Below are positions 1-6,169 of a stretch of 42,748 nucleotides of DNA, in pieces. The notes under the pieces are model-generated. The model had not been told where the DNA came from. It saw nothing but the letters and a program-made list of their open reading frames with translations, and made no database searches. The DNA lies in the IMG/VR virus record IMGVR_UViG_3300046538_000194, positions 1 through 42,748 of that record, one strand, 5' to 3'. Position numbers and translations under genes: made by a program. Numbering within the stretch: position 1 is the stretch's first letter; every line of letters starts with the position of its first letter. The stretch comes from a virus.

Positions 1-53
1 TGGGGTCACCCGGCCCCCCGATCCGCGATGACCCAAGGCCCCCCTCCGTCCCG

Positions 54-536
54 TCACCATGCACGGGACGTGACCGCCGAGGCCGAGCCGTCTTCACTCG
101 GCGTCACGATGGGTGATGAGCCTCTGACCTGCGCCTTTGCCTGTGCCGAGTACCAGCGCCCCACTGCCGTGAGTGACCCGGGCGCCCGTAGCGCTCTGCA
201 ACGCTCCTCGACCACGTCACGGCCGGGGTCCACGGTGACGACCTCGGCGCCGGCCTTGCGGTAGCGCGCGAGCGTCGCATCGCTCGGCTGCGTATGGATC
301 AGCCACACCGCGTGGCCACGCTCAGCGAGCTTGAGCGCGGCAGTGACGGCACCAGACCGTGCACTCCACGTGACATCCTTCAGGTGCTTCGGATGCTGGT
401 GACTGTCCGCACCCGGACCGGCCAGGGCGACGGCCAGACGGTCGAAGTCGATGACGATGTCCTCGGGCTTGGCCCTGTCCATGACCCATGTGGTCTTGCC
501 TGCGGCTGGTGGCCCGGTGACCACGGTGAGGCTCAC
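54..536 (-). CDS. P-loop NTPase / kinase-like protein
   Basis: A 160-residue protein opening with a Walker A motif (GPPAAGKTT, residues 8-16) right after a first beta strand, and an early 'IDFDRLA' segment, as in small nucleotide or polynucleotide kinase-like AAA proteins. No second domain is evident, and the last 25 residues look disordered. The GTG start overlaps the stop of the HNH gene (GTGA), so the two are translationally coupled. Small P-loop proteins beside an HNH nuclease and the terminase genes are common in actinophages; the role may be in DNA end processing or packaging, but the substrate is unknown. It is the last gene before the left end of the window. Confidence 0.75.
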   Translation of the reverse strand: MSLTVVTGPPAAGKTTWVMDRAKPEDIVIDFDRLAVALAGPGADSHQHPKHLKDVTWSARSGAVTAALKLAERGHAVWLIHTQPSDATLARYRKAGAEVVTVDPGRDVVEERCRALRAPGSLTAVGRWYSAQAKAQVRGSSPIVTPSEDGSASAVTSRAW

Positions 537-808
537 CAGGGCCTGCTGGTGGGGGCGTTGAGCTGAGCTTCCCCGGCGCCCTTGCGGCTGTTGCAGCGGC
601 GGTGTGCGGGCTTCAAGTTCTCCGCCCCCCGGGGATCGCCGCCGGCCGCCAGCGAGACGACGTGGTCGACGGTCGCTGACATGGCGTGCGTGGCCGGCAG
701 GGTGAGGTCAATGGGGTGCCCGCACAGCCAGCACACGCTGTTACTGGCGAGGACTTCGGCACGGATGCGGCGCCACGGGCGTCCGCTGCGGCCCTTACTC
801 CTGGTCAT
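533..808 (-). CDS. HNH endonuclease
   Basis: A compact HNH nuclease of 91 residues: CWLCG (first Cys pair), then VDHVVSLAAGGD with the catalytic DH, then ENLKPAHRRCNSRKG supplying the second His, the final Cys and the basic tail. HNH proteins encoded next to terminase genes assist packaging-site cutting in many cos-type phages (established for HK97-like phages). I chose the ATG at 808 over the GTG at 835 because AGAGGG lies 5 nt upstream. If the ends of the window are joined, this gene and the kinase-like gene directly precede TerS, the canonical order for HNH-assisted cos cleavage. Confidence 0.85.
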   Translation of the reverse strand: MTRSKGRSGRPWRRIRAEVLASNSVCWLCGHPIDLTLPATHAMSATVDHVVSLAAGGDPRGAENLKPAHRRCNSRKGAGEAQLNAPTSRPW

Positions 809-856
809 ATCAGCCCTCTGACATGGGCTTATCACTACCCGTGGCGGCCTTGGGTT

Positions 857-1105
857 CTAGGCATCAGCCGGGCCGATCAGCCTGGGGTCTGTGTACTGGT
901 CGGTGAGGCTCTGACGTTCGGCCTTGGGGTGGCACCACTTGCACAGGCAGTGCTCCCAATGCCCACCGGGGTTGGGGTCGAAGTCTCGCCCGGCAACGGG
1001 CTCGCTATCGGGAGGCGTCCAGCCGAGGGCGAGCAGTGCAGCAGCGGTCCGTTCATCCACCTTGAGCTCTGCCTTGATGGTGATGCGGACGTCTGCGGCA
1101 GCCAT
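857..1105 (-). CDS. Small Cys-motif hypothetical protein
   Basis: An 82-residue protein with a CLCKWCH motif in its C-terminal half (two CxxC-like pairs close together) that could bind one metal ion. The N-terminal half 'VRITIKAELKVDERTAAALLALGW' looks like a small beta-alpha fold. I do not recognise the family. The ATG at 1105 is preferred to the GTG at 1111 because AGGA lies 9 nt upstream of it. It sits between a double terminator and the HNH gene, so it is probably the first gene of the short HNH/kinase operon. Confidence 0.6.
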   Translation of the reverse strand: MAAADVRITIKAELKVDERTAAALLALGWTPPDSEPVAGRDFDPNPGGHWEHCLCKWCHPKAERQSLTDQYTDPRLIGPADA

Positions 1106-1155
1106 GGTCACCAGTCCTGTGATGTCTTCAGCGGTCGTTGATCGCGTGGTGGTGC

Positions 1156-1187
1156 GCCGCCCCGGGCGCCCTCACACCCGGGGCGGC
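1156..1187 (-). terminator. Hairpin 1 of a double terminator after the lipoprotein gene
   Basis: Perfect 11-bp stem (1156-1166 with 1177-1187) and a 10-nt loop, GC-rich and without a U-tract. It lies 3' of the lipoprotein gene and upstream of the next leftward gene. Confidence 0.65.
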
Positions 1188-1217
1188 ATCCCCATCCACC
1201 CGACAGGTGGTATGCGG

Positions 1218-1252
1218 CGGCCCCGCCACCCGGGGGATCAGTGGCGGGGCCG
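1218..1252 (-). terminator. Hairpin 2 of a double terminator after the lipoprotein gene
   Basis: Perfect 12-bp stem (1218-1229 with 1241-1252) and an 11-nt loop, just 3' of the lipoprotein stop codon. With the hairpin at 1156-1187 it forms a tandem terminator that separates the lipoprotein gene from the HNH operon. Confidence 0.7.
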
Positions 1253-1265
1253 GTCTTGTGCGCGG

Positions 1266-1742
1266 TCAGCAGGCGTCGTACCGCCAGGAGCCGCCCTCGC
1301 GCACCCAGGGCTGGCCGTTCTGGTCGAGCTTGGGCACGGCGTAGGTGTAGGACACGCGGGCCATGCTGCCGGAGAGCTGGTCCACGGTCAGGGTCTTGAT
1401 GGCCTGCTGGCCGTAGTCCTTGGCCGCGCCCTTGACGACCGCGGCGTACACGGCCTGGCTGACGGCGCCAGCGCAACGCTTGGACAGCAGCGCGTAGGCG
1501 GCGTCCGGGTCGGGCTTGAAGTAGGCCGTGGAGTAGGCCCTGACGGCGGTCTCCAGGGCGGCCCTGGCGGGGTCCATCTTCGGGGCGGCGCTGCTGGGTG
1601 CCGGGGCGCTTGGCTGCGGACTGCTGAGCGCCGAGGAGGCCTGCGTGGACGGCTGCGCGGCTGCGGTGGTGCCGCTGCTGCTGCATGCGGTGAGCGCCAG
1701 GGCTGCGGCGGCGAGGGTGAGTGCGATGGTGGGTGTGCGCAT
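1266..1742 (-). CDS. Secreted lipoprotein, possible exclusion moron
   Basis: A 158-residue lipoprotein: a short basic n-region, a hydrophobic stretch and a lipobox LTAC (modified Cys at residue 20), then a Ser/Ala/Pro-rich linker (about 21-57) and a folded C-terminal domain of about 100 residues. The end of that domain (VSYTYAVPKL...NGQPWVREGGSWRYDAC) resembles NTF2-like/DUF4878-type domains of actinobacterial lipoproteins. An in-frame ATG at 1760 is possible but neither start has a convincing Shine-Dalgarno. A tandem terminator directly downstream makes it a self-contained unit, typical of lysogenic-conversion genes. Phage lipoproteins of Gram-positive hosts include superinfection-exclusion factors; that role is inference only. 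Confidence 0.75.
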   Translation of the reverse strand: MRTPTIALTLAAAALALTACSSSGTTAAAQPSTQASSALSSPQPSAPAPSSAAPKMDPARAALETAVRAYSTAYFKPDPDAAYALLSKRCAGAVSQAVYAAVVKGAAKDYGQQAIKTLTVDQLSGSMARVSYTYAVPKLDQNGQPWVREGGSWRYDAC

Positions 1743-1799
1743 CGCGCCAGCGTGCCGCATGTGTGCGAGCTGCGCGCGGGGTGTGACAGGTCTGTGACG

Positions 1800-2090
1800 T
1801 CAGGCGGCGCGCTGGCCGGTGCTGGCGCGGTAGGTGGCGCTGCGGTGGTCTCCGCCGCCGCGGCGGTCGCCGTGGTCGCGTATCCACTTCTCGGCCTGGG
1901 CGACGTCGATGTGGTGGTAGAGCCGGCCGCGTCCGTCGCCGAGGTCGATGGGTGTGATCTTCCCGCGCTTGGCCCACTGCTTGATGGTGCCGGGCTGCCG
2001 GTCGACGACTTCCGCGGCTTGGTCGGCGGTGAGGAGGTGTTCGGGGTCGATCTGGTCGAGGGGCGGGAGCTGGTAGGGCTGGTAGCGCAC
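1800..2090 (-). CDS. MerR/excisionase-type helix-turn-helix protein
   Basis: A 96-residue protein with an HTH of the MerR/AlpA type: 'LLTADQAAEVVDRQPGTIKQWAKRGKI' followed by 'GDGRGRLYHHIDVAQAEKWIRDH', the usual recognition helix plus wing found in small excisionase-like and plasmid DNA-binding proteins. The C-terminus is basic and Gly/Arg-rich. The GTG start has GGAGG 7 nt upstream. It follows the TraB-like gene and the repeat array, so it may bind the array, control the packaging-side genes, or act as the recombination directionality factor for the integrase. I cannot choose between these. Confidence 0.75.
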   Translation of the reverse strand: MRYQPYQLPPLDQIDPEHLLTADQAAEVVDRQPGTIKQWAKRGKITPIDLGDGRGRLYHHIDVAQAEKWIRDHGDRRGGGDHRSATYRASTGQRAA

Positions 2091-2111
2091 CTGGTGTCCT
2101 CCCGCCTACGA

Positions 2112-2144
2112 CGAAGGCCCCCGACGTGGTGTCAGGGGCCTTCG
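2112..2144 (-). terminator. Hairpin upstream of the HTH gene
   Basis: Perfect 10-bp stem (2112-2121 with 2135-2144), 13-nt loop, no U-tract. It lies just before the start of the leftward HTH gene and could stop read-through from the transfer module or structure the leader. Confidence 0.5.
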
Positions 2145-2325
2145 GTGTGCATGTGGGCAGAGTTGTTCTGCTGGTAACGGAGGGTACAGTCCGCCGGTGA
2201 CGCGGGCAAGCGACCTCGGTGTGGGCGTGGTGCGGCCCCGACGCACGGGGTGGACGTCGGGGCCGCGGAGGTGCGCACAGCACCACCAGCAGGGTGGCAC
2301 AGGGCACTGACAGCCGAACGGGGAT

Positions 2326-2481
2326 CTGTCGCCTTCGCCTGTCGCCCATCCTGTCGTCTGTCGTGTCGCTGTCGCTGTCTGTCGCCTGTCGCCTTCCAGG
2401 TCGGATGGGGTGCGACAGGTGTCCCGACAGCTTGCAGCCCCTCCCGAAGGAGGGGCTGACAGGCGATGCGACAGGCGACAG
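2326..2481. repeat. Heptamer array CTGTCGC / GCGACAG
   Basis: Exact CTGTCGC copies start at 2326, 2339, 2369, 2379 and 2386. Near copies start at 2351, 2358 and 2363. Inverted exact copies (GCGACAG) start at 2412, 2468 and 2475, with near copies at 2424 and 2456. The left cluster is in one orientation, the right cluster in the other, with the terminator hairpin between them. The last copy ends 2 nt before the traB-like stop codon. The heptamer occurs singly elsewhere in this GC-rich genome, but nowhere did I see such a cluster. Confidence 0.85.
2435..2458 (-). terminator. Terminator of the traB-like gene
   Basis: Perfect 10-bp stem (2435-2444 with 2449-2458). Read on the minus strand it closes with a C(UUCG)G tetraloop, among the most stable RNA loops. 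It lies about 25 nt after the translocase stop codon, inside the heptamer array. Confidence 0.8.
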
Positions 2482-2483
2482 GG

Positions 2484-4586
2484 TCAGCCCTCTGTGGGCG
2501 GCTCGGGCGCGTGCCGGCGGTGAACGTACCTGGCCTTGCTGCCCTCCCCGACCCGGACGACCTCGCCCATCTCCGCCCACTGCTTGAGCCACCCGACGAT
2601 GGTCTGTCGGGTCGTGCCGAAGTCAGGCTTGAGCTCGCGCTCCAGGGCCGACGCGCCGGTGCCCTCGGGGCCGGCCACCAGGATCAGCATGAGGGCGGCC
2701 TGCCGGGCGTCGGGCTGCTCGGGTTGGGGCGTCTCGCGGCCGGTCCGCCAGGTCGACGGGTCCGCCCAGTCGACGCCTTCGGGCCTGTCCTGGTCGTTGC
2801 CGGGCTCGGCCTCCCACATGGCTTCCAGCTCGGCGACGCTCGGCGTCCTCGGCTTGTCCCATCCGGCGGTGGCCTTCCACTCGCGGGGCGTGTTCGCCTC
2901 GCTGACATCGGTGTTCGCCGTGTTCGCCGTGTTCGCCGCCCACAGATGCCCGCACCGCTCCAGCAGCCATCGGTCGGCGTAGGCGTCGCCTGCGGCCTCC
3001 AGGGACGGCTTGTCGAGGGTCGGCCGGCGGGCGGATGTCTCGGCGGTGATCTCCTCGATCATGGTGGGCAGGATCCGCCACTGCTGAGCCTTGTTGGGCT
3101 GCTTGCCCTCGACACCAACCAGCAGCGACCCGGGCCCGGCGAAGGAGTCCTCGGCCTTGAGCGCGCGCCAGCCGAAGAGGTGCCCCAGCTCGGAGTCCTC
3201 GTTGGCGCCCGTGGCGACCCGGTTGGACGCCATCTTCCGCAGGACCGGGTCGCTCAGGATGTCCTGGGTGACCCGCAGCATGGACAGAATCGTGCGGATC
3301 GCCATCGCGCGGGCGATGCGTGTCACCTCGGACACGCCCGCCATCACGGCCCGCGCTTCCCTGGTCAGGGTCACCTCGGCGCCCTCGTCCATGATGATGA
3401 CGATCTCCGGGACGTCGGGGCCGACCGGCAGGATGTCGGTGTTCGCGGCACGCATGCGGTCCTGGTAGACGACCTTGCGGCGCTTGGCGATCCGCACGGC
3501 GGCCTTGACCATCAGGGTGGCCTCCGCCGGGGTCGACGCGACCCAGTCGACGCCGGGCACGGGGATGTCGGCGCCCGCCCACCTGCTGCCCTCGCTGCCC
3601 TGCTGAGCCTCGCGCCAGGCGTGCAGCCACGGCAGGCCGATCGAGCCGCCGTTGAGGTCGATGACCCAGACCAGGGTGTCGGTGGTGCGGGCGAGGTGCG
3701 CGATCACGGTGTGCAGCCAGTTGGTCTTTCCGGTGCCGGTGGGCCCGGTGACGATGGTGGACGCCTGACGCAGGTCGATGCCTGCGACGTCACCAGCCGA
3801 CAGCAGCCCGGCCGGGACCAGGTTGTTGACGGTCAGGTCGGACAGGTCATCCATCGGGAAGGGGATCTCCAGGCCAGCGGTGCTGGCGGTCTGCACCTGA
3901 ATCAGGACCCGCCTGCGGGAGACACCGGGCATGACCTGCACGCCACCCCCGAGGGGAACGTCCAGGTCGGAGGCGAGAGCATCAGCGTGGTCGGCGACGG
4001 ACCGACGAGTGATGCCGCCGGGGAGCTCCACCTCCACGGTGTACCCGAACCCGGACTTCCACTGCTCGATGGCGGGGATGGCGGCGCCCTCGATGCGGCA
4101 GATCCGGTGCAGGCGGTCAATCCATTCCTCGGCGAGTTGGCGGCGTGCGCCGATCAGCAGCATGGTGCGGCGCCTCTCCTGTTCGACCTCCTCGTGGGCG
4201 GCGAAGCCAGCGGCAGCGGTGCCAGCCACCAGGCCAGCGACGGCGAGGGCGCCGCCGTTCTCCCAGGTCCAGGGCCCGCCGTGGGACAGGGCCCAGGAGG
4301 TCCAGCCGCCGGCGGCCATCCAGCAGGAGGCGCGGAAGGTCAGGGTGGCGGACGTCAGGCGGCGCTTGAGGCCTGCGGCGATGGTGCCCATGGCTCCGGC
4401 GGCGCCAGCGGCGAGGGCCCATCCGGCGGGCATTCCGGCGGCGTGGCCGACGGCAGCGCAGGTCAGGGCGCCGCCGACGCCGTTGATGGTGCCGGTGAGC
4501 ACGCCGTGTCCGGCCTTCCAGTCCACCGGTGGCGTGGTCTTCTTGGTGCTCGCACGGCTGCGGCCGGCGGTCTCGGTCATGCTCAT
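2484..4586 (-). CDS. FtsK/SpoIIIE-like DNA translocase, TraB type
   Basis: A 700-residue translocase. Residues 25-135 hold hydrophobic segments that could insert in the membrane. The motor has Walker A GPTGTGKT (281-288) and Walker B EIVIIMDE (394-401), followed by the arginine-rich segment typical of FtsK motors. An acidic/Pro-rich linker with an ANTANTANT stretch follows. The last 80 residues form a winged helix (TTRQTIVGWLKQWAEMGEVVR), as in the DNA-recognition gamma domain of FtsK and TraB. In Streptomyces plasmids TraB alone moves double-stranded DNA between hyphae, recognising short clt repeats. Neighbouring Spd-like genes and a repeat array directly 3' support a conjugative role over cell-division FtsK. 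The start has AGGAG 9 nt upstream. A phage-specific DNA-pumping role is the alternative. Confidence 0.88.
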   Translation of the reverse strand: MSMTETAGRSRASTKKTTPPVDWKAGHGVLTGTINGVGGALTCAAVGHAAGMPAGWALAAGAAGAMGTIAAGLKRRLTSATLTFRASCWMAAGGWTSWALSHGGPWTWENGGALAVAGLVAGTAAAGFAAHEEVEQERRRTMLLIGARRQLAEEWIDRLHRICRIEGAAIPAIEQWKSGFGYTVEVELPGGITRRSVADHADALASDLDVPLGGGVQVMPGVSRRRVLIQVQTASTAGLEIPFPMDDLSDLTVNNLVPAGLLSAGDVAGIDLRQASTIVTGPTGTGKTNWLHTVIAHLARTTDTLVWVIDLNGGSIGLPWLHAWREAQQGSEGSRWAGADIPVPGVDWVASTPAEATLMVKAAVRIAKRRKVVYQDRMRAANTDILPVGPDVPEIVIIMDEGAEVTLTREARAVMAGVSEVTRIARAMAIRTILSMLRVTQDILSDPVLRKMASNRVATGANEDSELGHLFGWRALKAEDSFAGPGSLLVGVEGKQPNKAQQWRILPTMIEEITAETSARRPTLDKPSLEAAGDAYADRWLLERCGHLWAANTANTANTDVSEANTPREWKATAGWDKPRTPSVAELEAMWEAEPGNDQDRPEGVDWADPSTWRTGRETPQPEQPDARQAALMLILVAGPEGTGASALERELKPDFGTTRQTIVGWLKQWAEMGEVVRVGEGSKARYVHRRHAPEPPTEG

Positions 4587-4633
4587 CAGGGTGTCTCCTC
4601 AGTCACACAGCGTCGATAGGGCGGGGCCAGGCC

Positions 4634-4663
4634 CGGCAGGTGACACGGGCGTGTCACCTGCCG
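4634..4663 (-). terminator. Hairpin between the two transfer genes
   Basis: Perfect 13-bp stem (4634-4646 with 4651-4663) with a GGGC loop, 9 nt after the stop codon of the upstream Spd-like gene and before the traB-like gene. It may attenuate expression of the translocase. Confidence 0.75.
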
Positions 4664-4671
4664 CGAACTGG

Positions 4672-5031
4672 TCAGACGTTCCACTTGCGCTCGGACTCCA
4701 GGCCGTTGCGCGGGTTCTCGACGCGCTCGATGTCCTCGGAGTGGGCCCGGCGGTAGGTGTGGCCGACCTGCTCCAGTGCGGCGACCACGCGGTTCATCGC
4801 CACGTAGCCCTCGCCGATCTCCTCGACGACGGTGGGGTCAACGGGCAGGGTCTCGGCGGACTTCTCCGCGAGGACCCGCAGCACGTCCTGGATGGTCTGG
4901 AAGGCCACCGGCAGGTCGTCGACCAGGGTCTGGAACTCGGCCATCACCTCGGGGTCGAAGGTGGTGGCGGCCTGCAGCATCACGTCGGCGGCGGCGGACA
5001 GGGAGAACGCGGGGGTGGTGGTGTCGCTCAT
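4672..5031 (-). CDS. Possible internal in-frame gene (119 aa)
   Basis: An in-frame ATG at 5031 inside the Spd-like gene is preceded by GGAG with 5-nt spacing, a near ideal ribosome binding site that is unnecessary within a coding region. The product would be an acidic helical 119-residue protein starting MSDTTTPAF, echoing the MSDT start of the full protein. This suggests that two formerly separate genes have fused, or that both products are made. Confidence 0.45.
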   Translation of the reverse strand: MSDTTTPAFSLSAAADVMLQAATTFDPEVMAEFQTLVDDLPVAFQTIQDVLRVLAEKSAETLPVDPTVVEEIGEGYVAMNRVVAALEQVGHTYRRAHSEDIERVENPRNGLESERKWNV

Positions 5032-6105
5032 GGCTTCTCCAGTGACGGGGTTGTGGCGGCGGCCGATCAGGGTGCTGATGGCGCGTCGGAGTGCGGGCGA
5101 GGTGGGGGCGGTGACCTGCTCGGACGCCCGGTTGGGGTCGTGGACGACCTCGGCGGGGACGGGCACGGTGCCCGGGGCGGCCTTGCCGAGGATCGCCGCG
5201 TCGCGCTTGTCGCGGACCTTGCGCGCGCGATCGGTCAGCCGCTGCCAGGTGCGGCGCATGTGGGAGCCGACCTTGCCGGGGTGACGCCAGTTGCCGACCA
5301 GGGCGGAGCCCAGGCCGACCGCTGCGGTCAGCAGTCCGGCGGTGGCCAGGCGGGCACGATGCCGCAGGGCGGAGCGCCGCAGGGCCTTGCCCTGCGGCTT
5401 GGACAGGCTGCTCGGCGAGGTGGGGGGACGCTCGACGGCGGGGCTGACGCCAGCCTCCCGCTGGGCCTTGGCACGGCCCTTCTCCCGGCGCTGCTCGGTC
5501 TTCTGCAGCCGACTGTTCGCGGCCTTGTTCGCGAGGTGGCGAACACGGCCGAGCGGACCATGAACACCCTGATCACCAGCTGTTCGCCGAGCGGCGGCCG
5601 GGGCGTCCTGGCTCTTGCTCGCGGAGGCCTTTGTCGGGCGGGTGTTCGCGCGCTTGTGGAGGCTGTTCGCGCGCGGCGCCTCCGCCGACCTGGCGGACGC
5701 GTTCGGGGTGCCGCCCTGCGCGGTCGAGCGGTGGCCGGCGGCGCGGGTGGCAGCTCGCAGCCCGCTGGCGGCACCTTGCCGCGGCACCGCACCGACCGAA
5801 CCGTGACGGGCGGGGGCCTGGGCAGCAGCCTTCCCCTTCCCCGGCTTGGCCGCAGACCTACGGCGGCGCACGGCCGCCCCCAGGGCGACAGCCCCGGCGG
5901 TGCCCGCGACGGCCGCGAGCGCCACCGGGCCGCCCAGTGTGGCCAGTCCGCCGGCGGCCGTGCCGACGACGTTGACGCCGGCGATGGCGAGCGGGATGCC
6001 GGGAAGCGCTGCGTTGGTCGGAGCCTGAGCCGCAGGCGCCTTCGGGGACTGCGGTGCCTGCAGCTCAGGCTCGGCCTGGACGGCGACAGTGATCGTGTCG
6101 GACAT
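4672..6105 (-). CDS. Spd-like membrane/basic protein of the transfer module
   Basis: A 477-residue protein in three parts. Residues 33-80 are a hydrophobic hairpin (two likely membrane spans). A long Lys/Arg/Ala/Pro-rich region follows, then a third hydrophobic segment (LATAGLLTAAVGLGSALVG, about 265-285). The C-terminal 119 residues are acidic and helical (FDPEVMAEF...NPRNGLESERKWNV). That C-terminal part begins with MSDTTT and has its own Shine-Dalgarno, so it may also be made separately. Membrane proteins of this kind accompany TraB in Streptomyces plasmids as Spd 'spread' proteins, thought to move DNA across septa. I assign it by context and topology, not by a diagnostic motif. The start has AGGAG 7 nt upstream. 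Confidence 0.65.
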   Translation of the reverse strand: MSDTITVAVQAEPELQAPQSPKAPAAQAPTNAALPGIPLAIAGVNVVGTAAGGLATLGGPVALAAVAGTAGAVALGAAVRRRRSAAKPGKGKAAAQAPARHGSVGAVPRQGAASGLRAATRAAGHRSTAQGGTPNASARSAEAPRANSLHKRANTRPTKASASKSQDAPAAARRTAGDQGVHGPLGRVRHLANKAANSRLQKTEQRREKGRAKAQREAGVSPAVERPPTSPSSLSKPQGKALRRSALRHRARLATAGLLTAAVGLGSALVGNWRHPGKVGSHMRRTWQRLTDRARKVRDKRDAAILGKAAPGTVPVPAEVVHDPNRASEQVTAPTSPALRRAISTLIGRRHNPVTGEAMSDTTTPAFSLSAAADVMLQAATTFDPEVMAEFQTLVDDLPVAFQTIQDVLRVLAEKSAETLPVDPTVVEEIGEGYVAMNRVVAALEQVGHTYRRAHSEDIERVENPRNGLESERKWNV

Positions 6106-6130
6106 GCGGAGACTCCTGTCTTGGGAGAAG

Positions 6131-6158
6131 GCCGGGCCGCCCGGTGGGGCGGCCCGGC
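6131..6158 (-). terminator. Hairpin after the SpdB-like gene
   Basis: Perfect 12-bp stem (6131-6142 with 6147-6158) and a 4-nt loop, 11 nt after the SpdB-like stop. It is the third gene-separating hairpin of the transfer module. Confidence 0.75.
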
Positions 6159-6169
6159 TGCTGGGCGGC

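Larger units (their letters stand above)
2145..2483. other. Non-coding region downstream of traB-like gene: clt/origin-like locus
   Basis: About 340 bp without a convincing gene. It holds a perfect 12-bp hairpin (2232-2243 with 2255-2266), a UUCG-loop terminator (2435-2458) and a dense cluster of CTGTCGC/GCGACAG heptamers (2307-2481). In Streptomyces conjugative plasmids the cis-acting clt locus, with short repeats recognised by the winged-helix domain of TraB, lies next to the tra gene (established for pSVH1 and pIJ101). Position and architecture fit a clt-type locus, or a plasmid-like origin; this is inference. Confidence 0.6.

Noticed and set aside
2106-2300. A 64-codon minus-strand frame in the clt-like region (MPPCWWCCAHLRG...)
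   Set aside because: It runs through two perfect hairpins, has no SD, and its composition looks like a chance frame. A short leader peptide cannot be fully excluded.
1108-2592. A 494-codon minus-strand frame across the lipoprotein, HTH gene and repeat array
   Set aside because: Arg/Pro-rich composition and overlap with two better supported genes and with terminator hairpins.
2466-4619. A 717-codon plus-strand frame opposite the translocase gene
   Set aside because: Antisense shadow of the TraB-like gene; Gly/Asp/Leu-rich with no domain, no SD.
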